DNA from: Channallabes apus
Lineage: Eukaryota > Chordata > Actinopteri > Siluriformes > Clariidae
Direction: 5' to 3'
Length of the DNA: 64,000 nt
Assembly: GCA_030522415.1 (NCBI GenBank)
Contig: CM060121.1
Span: forward strand, 3,008,476-3,072,475
Under the pieces are notes generated by a model. That model was not told the origin of the DNA. It made no database searches and saw only the letters and a program-made list of their open reading frames with translations. A program made the translations under genes and the position numbers. Below, piece after piece: positions 20,940-31,800 of this stretch; the first letter of the stretch is position 1, and every line of letters starts with the position of its first letter.

Positions 20940-23806
20940 ATGGCGCCGGTGAGGTCGGCTGCCGTCACGACTGCTCCGACCACCTTTTCTTTGTTTTTGT
21001 TCTTTAAGTTAGTTTTCAGTGTTTTAAAATCGGCAAAATCACCACCATTGAGTACATTAGGTATGATAGAGACACTCTTGTTTCTATTGGTATACAATGT
21101 ACTCACAATTCGACAGTTTTAACTCCGGATCCGAGCTGGCCGAGTGAGATCCTGAGGGAGAACAATGGACGCGATGCGAAGCGACGAACCCGAGGGAAAC
21201 GAGCTGGTGTGAGGAACCGGCTCAGGGCCCGTGCACACCGCACACCTCTGCCTAGTATCCTGCTCGCCAACGTCCAGTCACTGGAGAACAAGCTCGATGA
21301 CCTCAGGGCCAGGATAAAGTTCCAGAGAGACATTCGGGACTGCAATCTCCTCTGCTTCACCGAGACATGGCTGAACTCAGCGGTGCCAGACCACGCCATA
21401 CAGCCGGCCGAGTTCTTCTCGGTTCACCGCATGGACAGGACGCGGGACTCGGGGAAGTCAAGGGGAGGCGGCGTGTGCTTAATGGTGAACAACAGCTGGT
21501 GCAACAGCGCGAGCGTTGTTCCTCTTACACGCTCCTGCACACCAAACCTGGAACTACTGTCCATCATGTGTCGTCCATTTTATCTTCCACGGGAGTTCAC
21601 ATCGGTCATAATCAGTGCCGTTTACATTCCTCCACAAGCAGACACTAACACTGCCTTATGCGAGCTGCATGAGGCGCTCACACAGCACCAGACACAACAC
21701 CGGGACGCTGCGCTCATTGTGGCGGGGGATTTTAATAATGCCAACCTCAAACGCGCAGCGCCGAACTTTTATCAGCACATCACCTGCCCCACCAGGGGCG
21801 AAAGGACACTGGACCACTGTTATACCACGGTCAAAGACGGTTACAAGGCACAATCTCGTCCAGCGTTTGGTAAATCCGACCACGCCGCCATCTTCCTCAT
21901 GCCAAAATATAAACAAAGGCTGAAACAGGAAGTTCCGGTCCAGAGGGAGGTCGCGCGCTGGACGGACCAATCAGTGGCCGCGTTACAGGACGCACTCGAT
22001 GACGCAGACTGGGACATGTTCAGAAACAGCTCCGATGATGACGTCAGCGTGTTTACGGAAGCGGTTGTGGGATTTATTGAAAAGCTGGTAGACGATACGG
22101 TAGAGAAAAAGACTATCAGAACGTTTCCCAACCAGAAGCCGTGGGTGGATAAAACCATCCGCGACGCTCTGAGATCTCACACAGCTGCCTACAACACGGG
22201 ACTTGCATCGGGGGACATGGAACCGTACAAGGCTGCGTCATATAACGTCCGGAAGGCGGTGAAAGAGGCGAAGCAGCGCTACGGGAGAAAACTAGAGTCA
22301 CAGCTTCAACAGAGTGACTCTAGGAGCCTGTGGCAGGGACTGAGAACAAAAACGGACTACAAAGCACCAGCATCCGGTATGACGAACGCGGACGCGACTC
22401 TGGCAGACAAGCTCAACATCTTCTATGCTCGCTTCGAGACTGCAGCTATTAGCGATGCTAATGCTAACGGCGCTAATGCTAACGGCGCTAATGCTAGCGA
22501 CGCTAACGGCTGCAGACAGGAAGACACAGTCAGCACCGGGAACGCGCTCATCATCTCCGAGCACGACGTGAGGAGAGCCTTCAAGAGAGTGAACACCAGG
22601 AAAGCAGCAGGACCAGACGGCATCTCAGGCCGTATCCTCAGAGCCTGCGCAGACCAGCTAGCACCTGTGTTCACTGAGATATTCAACATCTCTTTATCTC
22701 AGTCGGTGATCCCCACATGCTTCAAAGAGTCCATCATTGTTCCTGTTCCAAAGAAACCACATCCTGCTTCTCTCAATGACTATCGCCCTGTAGCTCTCAC
22801 CTCAGTAGTGATGAAGTGCTTTGAACGCCTTATCAGAGACTTCATCATTTCTTCACTACCCGACACACTGGACCCACTACAGTTTGCATACCGTCAGAAC
22901 CGCTCCACAGACGATGCAATCTCTCATCTCCTCCACACATCACTCACTCACCTGGACACTAGGAAAGGGAATTATGTTAAAATGCTCTTCATCGACTACA
23001 GCTCTGCTTTTAACACAATAATTCCCTCCACACTCACCACCAAGCTGGAGCACCTGGGACTGAGCTCATCTATATGTCAGTGGATCTCCAATTTTCTGAC
23101 TGGCAGACCACAGGCAGTAAGGATTGGCGGACATGTCTCAGCCACACTCACTCTTAGCACTGGAGCCCCCCAGGGTTGTGTTCTGAGCCCCCTGCTGTAC
23201 TCTTTGTACACCCATGACTGCGTGGCCACTACCAACTCCACCTCCATCATCAAGTTTGCTGACGACACCGTCGTGGTCGGACTGATCACCAACAATGATG
23301 AGTCGGACTACTTAGAGGAGATTGGAAATCTGGAGAACTGGTGCCAGAGGAACAATCTCCTCCTGAACGTCAGTAAGACAAAGGAGCTGATAGTGGACTT
23401 TAGTACAAAGCAGGAGAGGAACTACCAGACCCCCGTCATCAACAGGAGCCCAGTGGAGAGAGTGGACAGCTTCAGATACCTCGGTGTTCACATCACGCAG
23501 GACCTATCATGGTCCTGTCACATCAGCACCATGGTGAAAAAAGCCCGGCAGCGTCTCTACCACCTCAGACGCTTGAGAGACTTTAGACTGCCCTCCAAGG
23601 TGCTCAGGAACTTCTACTCCTGCACCATAGAGAGCATCCTGACGGGAAACATCACGACCTGGTTCGGGAACAGCACCATGCAGGACAGACGAGCTCTACA
23701 GAGGGTGGTGCGATCAGCCGAGCGCATCATCCGCACTGAGCTCCCTGACCTACACTCCATCTACAGCAAGCGGTGCTGGACTAAGGCCAGGAAGATCATG
23801 AAGGAC
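20940..23806 (+). pseudogene. L2-a endonuclease/reverse transcriptase, 5' and central part
   Basis: Encodes the apurinic-type endonuclease and reverse transcriptase of an L2/CR1-like LINE. The endonuclease shows NVQSLENKL, FTETWL, GDFNNANL, and a terminal SDHAAIF. The RT shows KAAGPDGISG, NDYRPVALTS, FIDYSSAFNT, GAPQGCVLSPLLYSLY and the catalytic FADD at about 23255-23266. The ATG at 20940 opens a 60-codon stretch that ends in a stop at 21120. The long open frame from about 21112 on is in another phase, so a one-base frameshift lies near 21110-21125. The open frame is then broken at 23807 by the L1 insertion, where about 30 foreign codons follow before a stop. Two independent lesions make this copy non-functional. 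Confidence 0.88.
22457..22510 (+). repeat. In-frame 15 bp tandem repeat in the L2-a linker
   Basis: Repeats of GCTAATGCTAACGGC encode an Asn/Ala/Gly-rich string (NANGANANGANASDANG) between the endonuclease and RT domains. The sister copy at 25391-28330 lacks this expansion at the matching position. Because the unit is a multiple of three, the frame is preserved. Confidence 0.8.
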
Positions 23807-23963
23807 TTCCGGTTAGCAGCCACATGGAGTAGGACGTGTTGGTTAGGTGCTCCGACAGTTTCGAATTTCTTCACTCCCTTATTCGTCTCTAAATGTTAAA
23901 TTTAAATCTTAGTTGACAATAACTTTGTACTCTACCCCACGGTTATATGTTTTTTCATTTGCG

Positions 23964-24761
23964 ATGGCTACCAGGAGTGTTAAAGCCGTGAAAAAGGACG
24001 ACACTGCGACCCCTCTAACAGTCGAGGCTATCTCTGCGCTGTTAGAGCAACACCGTGATGCGTTAGCGGCGGAGTTTAAATCATCGTTTAGTTTATTAGA
24101 AATTAAACTGGATCAGATTCAGGCCCAAGTAGCGGACCATGGACAGCGCTTACCGTCATTAGAACTCGCTACAGACGACCTGAGTCAGCGTGTGACGGAG
24201 CTGGAGAACATCTGCTCCGGACTTCGGGAAAACAACTTAAAGTTAACGTCCAAGGTTGTAGACTTAGAAGGCCGGAGCAGGAGACAAAACCTGCGTGTTC
24301 TGGGTCTCCCGGAAGGTACTGAAGGTGGACTCCCTACCGAGTTCTTCTCCAAGTTTCTGTGCGAGGTGTTTGGGACTGAAACACTGCCTTCCCCGCCGGA
24401 GATTGACCGAGCCCACCGAATACCTGCATCCAAACCCGCTTCAGGACAGAGACCTCGGCCCGTCATTCTCCGCGTGCACCGGAGCCAGGTGAAAGACCTT
24501 CTGATTCGGGAGGCTCGGCGGAGAGGGAAGCTGGAATACCGCGGTCAGCAGCTCCGCATAGTGGAAGACTACGCTCCCGAAGTTTTAAACCAGCGAGCCG
24601 AGTATAGAGGAGTGATGAGCGAGTTATACAGCCGTGGTCTCCGGCCTTCTCTGCTGTATCCAGCGCGGCTCCGGATCACTCTCTCTACCGGACAGAAGAA
24701 GTGGCTCCGCTCGGTAGAAGAGGCGCAGAAACACATAGACAGTCTGCCGAAAACTACGTAG
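23964..24761 (+). CDS. L1-like ORF1p RNA-binding protein
   Basis: A 265-residue protein of the L1 ORF1 (transposase 22) type, which coats LINE RNA as a trimeric chaperone in the cytoplasmic ribonucleoprotein. The start is MATRSVKAVKKD in a strong context (GCGATGG). A basic, flexible N-terminus is followed by a predicted coiled coil at about residues 40-110 (LEQHRDALAAEF, LEIKLDQIQAQV, RVTELENICSG). An RRM-like region follows (GRSRRQNLRVLGLPEG, IDRAHRIP, RPVILRVHR). The C-terminal domain contains YRGQQLRIVEDY and PARLRITLSTGQKKWLRSVEE. An upstream in-frame extension to 23913 has no ATG at its beginning and is disregarded. The frame is intact. Confidence 0.88.
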   Translation: MATRSVKAVKKDDTATPLTVEAISALLEQHRDALAAEFKSSFSLLEIKLDQIQAQVADHGQRLPSLELATDDLSQRVTELENICSGLRENNLKLTSKVVDLEGRSRRQNLRVLGLPEGTEGGLPTEFFSKFLCEVFGTETLPSPPEIDRAHRIPASKPASGQRPRPVILRVHRSQVKDLLIREARRRGKLEYRGQQLRIVEDYAPEVLNQRAEYRGVMSELYSRGLRPSLLYPARLRITLSTGQKKWLRSVEEAQKHIDSLPKTT

Positions 24762-25195
24762 TGCACTGTATTATTATTATTATTATTATTTTAATACGCG
24801 ATACTACAGTTCTCAGGAAAGTACCATTTTTAACCTAAAATCTGGCCACGTTTACGTCTTTCCCGGTAAGAGTGTTGTGTTAAACTTGTGAAGGGGTTAT
24901 TATTATTATTTTTATATTACTATTTTTTCTATTTTTAATCACGTGTGATTTACGTTTGTATATTTAGAGTTACAATGTGACGTGGGGGGAGGGGTGGTGG
25001 TGGTGTGTTTTTCTCTCATTGAGAGATTTCAGTATTGGAGTGTGGAAATGTTTTATTTATATATTTAATTATTAGTTTCTGTAAGTTGTGTCGGAGCAGA
25101 AGATGGGGTGGTTAGCAGCAGGAGGATTTGTTGGGTGGAATATGGAAGGATGGAAGAGCTTGCTGCTCTGTTTGTTAGCAGCTATCTTTGTTTGT

Positions 25196-25262
25196 TGGGG
25201 GGTAGAGGGGTGTGTGGGGGAGGGGTGCGGGGGGCAGGGGTGTGGGGGGGAGGGGTGGGGGA
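25196..25262 (+). repeat. G-run tandem repeat in the L2-b leader
   Basis: Degenerate units of GGGGAGGGGTGYGGGG type give more than ten G3+ runs on the sense strand in 67 bp, so G-quadruplex formation is plausible in DNA or RNA. The stretch lies about 130 bp upstream of the proposed start codon. Confidence 0.75.
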
Positions 25263-25390
25263 TCTCCAAAGCCAGTATTGTGTTAGTTCTTTGTATACTG
25301 TGTATTTTTAACACGTTGTTCTGTGTTTTACACTTTAAGGCTGACGTTAGGCATCTTATTCATGTTTATCTACCTGCATTTACAAGCAAG

Positions 25391-28330
25391 ATGGCGCCGA
25401 GTATGGCTGCCTCGTCGCGAGCTCTCTCAAGCAATAGTGGGTTTTTGTATTTAATTCTATTTTTATTTTATTTTATTACTAGTAACACGTTATGTCTTCT
25501 TGTGTATGATCGCCAAACCTTACTGGATATAAGAGCAGGACTTTCTTACCGTTTCCCGGAGTTCAAGTTTTGGAACACAGATCCTCCATTCACAAACCCC
25601 CCATTCATCTCGTCCGAGACGCCTTTGTCCTGTATCCCTGGAACTCGCAAACGCCGGCGTAGAGGCAGAAGATCCGGTGTTTTGGTTCGACTGAGACGGC
25701 GCAGTAACAGACCACCGCTCCCCAGCTTACTACTAGCTAATGTGCAGTCTCTAGAGAACAAGCTTTGCGAACTTCGGGCACGAATCTCATTCCAGCGAGA
25801 GATGCGGGACTGCTGCGTGATCTGCCTTACAGAAACCTGGTTGTCGGACAAGATACCGGACTCCGCGATTCAGCTACCAGGATTCTCCGTGCACCGCGCA
25901 GACAGGTCGCGGGAGATAACTGGAAAAAGCAAAGGCGGCGGCGTGTGCTTCATGATCAACAACAGCTGGTGTGATTATGCAAACGTGCACCCGATAAAGT
26001 CATTTTGCTCACCGGACCTGGAGTTTCTAATGCTTATGTGTCGGCCATTCTGGCTACCGAGAGAATTTTCAGCAGTCATTATTACGGCTGTTTATATTCC
26101 CCCGCAAGCCGACACTGACCGAGCACACGGGGAACTGTACAGCGCGATCAGTAGTCAGGAAACCGTGCACCCAGAGGCGGTGTTTATCACAACTGGAGAC
26201 TTTAACAAAGCCAACTTAAGGAAAGTTTTACCGAAACTCCATCAACACATTCAATTCAACACACGAGCAGAGCGGCTGCTCGACCACTGCTACACTTCCT
26301 TCCGGAATGCGTACAAAGCCCTCCCCCGTGCCCCATTCGGCCAATCAGATCACCGCTCCATTCTGCTTCTGCCTGCCTATAGGCAGAAGTTGAAACAGGA
26401 AGCTCCAGCTCTAAGGGAGGTGCACTGTTGGTCGGACCAATCAGATTCCATGTTACAGGACTGTTTTGATCACGTGGACTGGGAAATGTTTCGAATAGCT
26501 GCAGACAACATTGATGAATACGCAGACTCAGTCTGCGGATTTATCAGGAAATGTGTAGATGATGTTGTACCATCCAAAACAGTGAAAATTTATCCAAACC
26601 AGAAACCATGGATAAACAGTGATGTTCGCATGGCACTGGCAGCACGGAACTCTGCCTTTGCCTCTGCTAACACATTGGAATATAAACACGCCACCTACCA
26701 ACTCCGGAAGACTATTAAATCTGCGAAACGCGAGTACAGGGACAAAGTGGAACAACAATTTAATGATCCTCGAAGAATGTGGCAGGGACTGAATACAATC
26801 GCAGACTTCAGAGGGAAAACCAGCACACCGCAGACCACGGCCTCTCTGTGTGAGGATCTAAACGTATTTTACGCTAGATTCGACACAGCGAACACCACGA
26901 AACTGGACAGCGAACTTCGCATCATAGATGACGTCAGTGCGCACACAGTGTCTGAAGAAGATGTAAGGAAGTGCTTCAGACAGGTGAACACACGCAAAGC
27001 CGCTGGTCCTGACGGAATCCCCGGCCGTGTCTTTAAATCATGCGCGGCTCAGCTGGCTGGAGTGTTCATGAACATCTTCAACCTCTCCCTCTCTCTGTCT
27101 GTAGTTCCAGCCTGCTTCAAAACGGCCACCATAGTCCCTGTACCCAAATCTTCCACCATCACATCCCTGAACGACTGGCGACCAGTAGCTCTGACCCCCA
27201 TCGTGAGCAAATGCTTGGAGAGACTGGTCAGGAACTTCATCTGCTCTGCGCTGCCGGACTCGTTGGACCCTCTACAATTCGCATACCGCCACAACAGGTC
27301 CACTGATGACGCCATAGCCCTGACTCTACATACTGCCCTCACCCACCTGGAGAAGAAGGATACGTATGTGAGAATGCTGCTTGTAGACTATAGCTCCGCA
27401 TTCAACACCATTGTTCCCTCGAAGCTGGACAGGAAACTACAAGATCTAGGATTGAGCAGCTCTCTCTGCAGCTGGATTCTCAACTTTCTGTCCGACAGAC
27501 GCCAGATGGTCAGACTGGGCAGTATCACCTCATCCTCTGTCACAATGAACACTGGTGCTCCACAGGGGTGTGTACTGAGCCCTCTACTGTACTCACTCTA
27601 CACATATGACTGCATGGCCACTAGCAGCTCCAACATCGTTGTGAAGTTTGCGGACGACACAACAGTGGTGGGTCTTATCACCAACGGCGATGAGACGGCA
27701 TACAGGGAGGAGGTCAGTGCCCTGACACATTGGTGCCAGGAGAATCACCTCTCCCTCAATGTCGGAAAGACCAAAGAGCTGATAGTGGACTTCCGGAGGT
27801 GTAGAGTTGCACATTCCCCCATTATCATCAACGGCGCTGCTGTGGAGAGAGTGAGCAGCTTCCGCTTCCTGGGTGTTCACATTGCAGAGGATCTCACTTG
27901 GTCAGTTCACATTAACAAAACAGTGAAGAAGGCGCAGCAGCGACTCTTCTTTCTCAGAAGACTGAAGAGATTTGGCATGAGCCCCCGCATCCTCAGGACC
28001 TTCTACCGCTGTGCCATCGAGAGCATCCTCACTGGATCAATCACAACCTGGTACGGCAACAGCACCGCCTACAACCGCAAAGCTCTGCAGAGAGTGGTGC
28101 GGTGTTCCGAGAGGATAATTGGAGGTGAGCTTCCCTCCCTCCAGGACATCTACAGGAAGCGGTGCCTGAGGAAAGCGAGGAGGATCATCAAAGACTCCAG
28201 TCACCCCAGCAACAACATATTTAAACTGCTCCCGTCAGGCAGGAGGTATGGCAGTATCCGGTCCCGAACCAGCAGGCTGAGGGACAGCTTCTATCATCAG
28301 GCCATCAGACTGCTGAACACTGACCAATAG
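25391..28330 (+). CDS. L2-b endonuclease/reverse transcriptase, intact
   Basis: I chose the ATG at 25391 (AAGATGGCGCC, 979 codons) because L2-a also begins with ATGGCGCC. The frame is open further upstream to 25103 through a G-rich leader. A short hydrophobic stretch (FLYLILFLFYFITSN) precedes a basic KRRRRGRRS region. The AP-type endonuclease then shows NVQSLENKL, LTETWL, GDFNKANL and SDHRSILL. The RT shows KAAGPDGIPG, NDWRPVALTP, LVDYSSAFNT, GAPQGCVLSPLLYSLY and the catalytic FADD at residue 753 (27647). The end reads SGRRYGSIRSRTSRLRDSFY and then HQAIRLLNTDQ. It performs target-primed reverse transcription for its own RNA and probably for dependent SINEs (inference). No lesion seen. Confidence 0.87.
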   Translation: MAPSMAASSRALSSNSGFLYLILFLFYFITSNTLCLLVYDRQTLLDIRAGLSYRFPEFKFWNTDPPFTNPPFISSETPLSCIPGTRKRRRRGRRSGVLVRLRRRSNRPPLPSLLLANVQSLENKLCELRARISFQREMRDCCVICLTETWLSDKIPDSAIQLPGFSVHRADRSREITGKSKGGGVCFMINNSWCDYANVHPIKSFCSPDLEFLMLMCRPFWLPREFSAVIITAVYIPPQADTDRAHGELYSAISSQETVHPEAVFITTGDFNKANLRKVLPKLHQHIQFNTRAERLLDHCYTSFRNAYKALPRAPFGQSDHRSILLLPAYRQKLKQEAPALREVHCWSDQSDSMLQDCFDHVDWEMFRIAADNIDEYADSVCGFIRKCVDDVVPSKTVKIYPNQKPWINSDVRMALAARNSAFASANTLEYKHATYQLRKTIKSAKREYRDKVEQQFNDPRRMWQGLNTIADFRGKTSTPQTTASLCEDLNVFYARFDTANTTKLDSELRIIDDVSAHTVSEEDVRKCFRQVNTRKAAGPDGIPGRVFKSCAAQLAGVFMNIFNLSLSLSVVPACFKTATIVPVPKSSTITSLNDWRPVALTPIVSKCLERLVRNFICSALPDSLDPLQFAYRHNRSTDDAIALTLHTALTHLEKKDTYVRMLLVDYSSAFNTIVPSKLDRKLQDLGLSSSLCSWILNFLSDRRQMVRLGSITSSSVTMNTGAPQGCVLSPLLYSLYTYDCMATSSSNIVVKFADDTTVVGLITNGDETAYREEVSALTHWCQENHLSLNVGKTKELIVDFRRCRVAHSPIIINGAAVERVSSFRFLGVHIAEDLTWSVHINKTVKKAQQRLFFLRRLKRFGMSPRILRTFYRCAIESILTGSITTWYGNSTAYNRKALQRVVRCSERIIGGELPSLQDIYRKRCLRKARRIIKDSSHPSNNIFKLLPSGRRYGSIRSRTSRLRDSFYHQAIRLLNTDQ

Positions 28331-28568
28331 GTCTTCATAGACACTACACGGTCACTTTACACTGTCACTTTATAGTCACTAAGCCACTTTCCACTCCATA
28401 CTGCACATAATTGCCTTTTTGCACAACATTCATTGCGGACATTCTTATACATTATACACAAGTAGACATACTCTCACAAACGTGTGTGTATGTGTATATA
28501 CATGTATGCATATATGTGTATATGTAGATGTATGTATGTATATATAGATATATGTAGATGTAAATACA

Positions 28569-28575
<7 letters not shown>

Positions 28576-28608
<33 letters not shown>
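28576..28608. repeat. (TA)n in the L2-b 3' UTR
   Basis: Preceded by GTAT/GTAGATGTA-like repeats from 28485. It lies between the ORF stop and the L2-type tail. Confidence 0.8.
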
Positions 28609-28611
<3 letters not shown>

Positions 28612-28837
28612 GTATACTTGCATTCACAATTTTTAAAATTTTTTTATTTATATTATTTTAGTTTATACTATTCTTATACTGTACTATTGATATGCATACG
28701 TATTTATTCTTATAATTGTACACCACTATTGCTTGTGTAGCTTGCACATAAGAATTTCACTCACGTGTACTGTACCAGTGTACCAGTAACGTGACGTGAC
28801 AATAAAAGTGATTTGATTTGATTTTCTCTCAGGGAGA

Positions 28838-31800
28838 ATGAATAGTTCTTTAAACTTTGTGAGCTGGAATGTTAAGGGTTTAAACCATCCGGTGAAGAGA
28901 AGGAAGGTGCTCTCACACCTTAAACAACTTAACACTGCAATCGCATTTTTACAAGAAACTCACATTCGCAGTTCTGATAATTCTCGCCTTATGTCACATT
29001 GGGGTGGGCAGCACTACCACTCAACCTTTCAGGCCAAAGCTAGGGGTGTCTCAATTCTCATTAACCCAAACATCTCTTTTGAGCATCATAATGTTATTAC
29101 GGATATACAAGGTCGTTATATCATTGTTTCAGGGAAGTTATTTAATACTAATGTAGTGTTGGCTAATTTATATGCCCCTAATTATGACGATGTCTCCTTC
29201 TTTGAACATTTTTTCTCTCTTCTGCCTGATCTGAGCTCATACTCTCTCATATTAGGGGGAGACTTTAACTGCTGTTTAGATCCATCACTTGACAGGTCAT
29301 CTCCCAATCCTATACCTCTGAGTAAATCCGCTACGCTACTTCAGTCCTATCTCTGCAGCTTTGGTATCTCTGACATATGGCGCTTCCTTAATCCAAAAAA
29401 GAAAGAATACTCCTTTTTCTCACATGTTCACCATACTTTCTCCAGAATTGATTATTTCTTTATAGATAATCAATTGATCCCAATGGTTACTTCTTGTGCT
29501 TATCAGAGCATTGTGATATCAGATCATGCTCCAGTTGTTATGTCTATAAAACTTCCAGATCTCCCTCAAGTTACTAAACATTGGCGCTTTAATTCATCGT
29601 TGCTGATGGAGGACGATTTTGTAAAATTTATGGAAGACCAGATCGTTTTTTTCTTCACCACAAATGAAACACCTGAAGTGTCACGTTTGGTTGTTTGGGA
29701 TGCTCTGAAAGCCTACCTCAGGGGACAGATAATTTCATACACTGCAAATATGAAAAGGAAGGCATATAAAGAACGAAAAGATTTGACCAACCAAATTAAA
29801 GAAATTGACCAGCAGTATGCTCTATTTAAAAACCCTGATCTCTATAAAAAACGCGTAGAAGTGCAAACTAAGTTTGAACTTATTTCAACGCATGTAATTG
29901 AACGGCAATTATTAAAGAGTAGGAGCCAATTTTACATTCATGGTGACAAATCTGGGAAACTTTTAGCTAATCAGTTAAAAGGATTTAGAGCACAGCAACA
30001 AATTACGAAAATTCGGATGGAGGATGGTACCATCACTACGGACCATTCTAAAATTAATGATGCATTCAGGAATTTTTATTCTCGATTATATACTTCTGAG
30101 TTCCCAAAGGACCATAGTGCAGTTGAGAATTTCTTGACTCAACTAAATATCCCAACACTGTCCCCTGATTCTAGATTAAGGTTAGAAGAGCCCATATCAC
30201 AAGAGGAAATCAGTTTAGCTATCTCCTCATTGCAATCTGGTAAGTCCCCGGGTCCTGACGGGTTCCCTGCAGAGTTTTTTAAATCATTCTCCTCATACCT
30301 TGCACCACAACTAGCTTTGGTTCTATCTGAATCTTTCAAGCAAGGTAAGATGCCTGCGTCATTTAATGAGGCTCGCATCACCCTCATAGCAAAGAAGGAT
30401 AAGGACCCAACAGAGTGCTCCTCATATAGACCAATCTCTCTTCTTAATGTGGATGTTAAAATCCTTGCTAAAGTCTTGGCTCGTAGATTAGAGAATGTTC
30501 TACCCTCTATTATATCTGAGGACCAGACCGGTTTTGTTAAAAATCGTTACTCTTACTTTAACATTCGACGCCTTATGGATATCTTGTACACACCATCAGA
30601 GGAGACCCCTGAGTGTGTCCTTTCTTTGGATGCTGAAAAGGCTTTTGATCGTGTGGAATGGGAGTATTTATTCAGGGCTTTAGAAAAATTTAATTTTGGT
30701 CCAAGTTTTATCACTTGGGTTAAATTATTATATTCAAGCCCCACTGCCTCAGTTCTGACAAATGCTCAGCAGTCTCAACCATTCAGTCTTCAGCGGGGAA
30801 CTCGTCAGGGATGTCCCCTTAGCCCATTGCTCTTTAACCTCGCCATTGAGCCACTAGCAGTTGCATTCCGAAGCTGTAGAGATATATCTGGGATTTGGAG
30901 GCAGGGAGAAGAACATAAAGTTTCCCTTTATGCGGATGATCTTCTACTTTTTTTATCGAATCCAGTCTCCTCTCTGCCACCTGTGCTGTCATTGCTCAGG
31001 GAATTTAGCTATTTTTCAGGATATAAATTAAATTTGCACAAAAGTGAACTTTTTCTGCTAGATAATACAGCAGTAACAACTGGTATGCACAATTTTCCAT
31101 TCAACATTGTGAAAAATCAGTTTACCTATCTTGGTATTACAATCACAAGGAAACATAAACACCTCTTTAAAGAAAATTTTATTAGGTTGTTGAACCAAAC
31201 AAGAAAGGACTTGGGACGATGGTCACCACTGTCCATGTCCCTGGTGGGCCGCATTAATGCCATTAAAATGAGTATTCTCCCTAAATTTTTATATCTCTTT
31301 CAGTCTGTACCTGTTTTTATTCCCAAATCTTACTTTGGCGCTTTAGACTCAATTATATCTTCTTACCTTTGGAAAGGTAAACATCCACGATTGAATAAGT
31401 CCCTACTTCAAAGATCTAAAAGAGACGGTGGCATGGCTCTACCTAATTTTCGTTTCTACTACTGGGCAGCAAACATTCGATCTGTCATCTTTTGGTCATA
31501 TTTTCATAACCAACCTAATCGGCCTGCCTGGGTGGAAATGGAGATAAAGTCTGTCAAAAATCTCTCTGTCTCTGCACTCCTTGGATCTGCTCTCCCCATC
31601 CCCTCAATTAAATTAATCAATAACTCAGTAGTGGTGCATACCTTGAGAGTATGGGCTCAGTTCAGAAAGCACAGCGGTCTTCTAGGCTTCTCTCTGTCCA
31701 GTCCTATCGTCTCTAACCATCTCTTCCAACCTTCTTTACATGACTCAGTGTTTCAGGAATGGTACAATAAGGGCATCAAGCTTTGCAAAGACCTGTTCGT

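Larger units (their letters stand above)
25019..28821 (+). mobile_element. Near full-length L2/CR1-like LINE (L2-b) inside the L1-like element
   Basis: The innermost layer of the nest, about 3.8 kb, inserted between ORF1 and ORF2 of the L1-like element. The probable target-site duplication is TTTTCTCTCA at 25009-25018 and 28822-28831. The 3' UTR has a (TA)n/(GTAT)n tract and AATAAAAGTGATTTGATTTG at the very end, the characteristic L2-type tail. It differs from L2-a through most of its length, so the two belong to different subfamilies. As the youngest insertion it has an undisrupted ORF. Confidence 0.87.

Noticed and set aside
21367..22689. Several open frames on both strands within L2-a
   Set aside because: They are shadows of the endonuclease/RT frame.
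23913..23963. Upstream extension of L1 ORF1
   Set aside because: It does not start at ATG, whereas the internal ATG at 23964 has a strong context and begins a typical ORF1 protein.
25088..25390. N-terminal extension of the L2-b protein
   Set aside because: The frame is open but begins at GTG (first ATG at 25103), runs through a G-rich tract, and has no counterpart in L2-a. The ATGGCGCC start shared by both copies is preferred, though the extension cannot be excluded.
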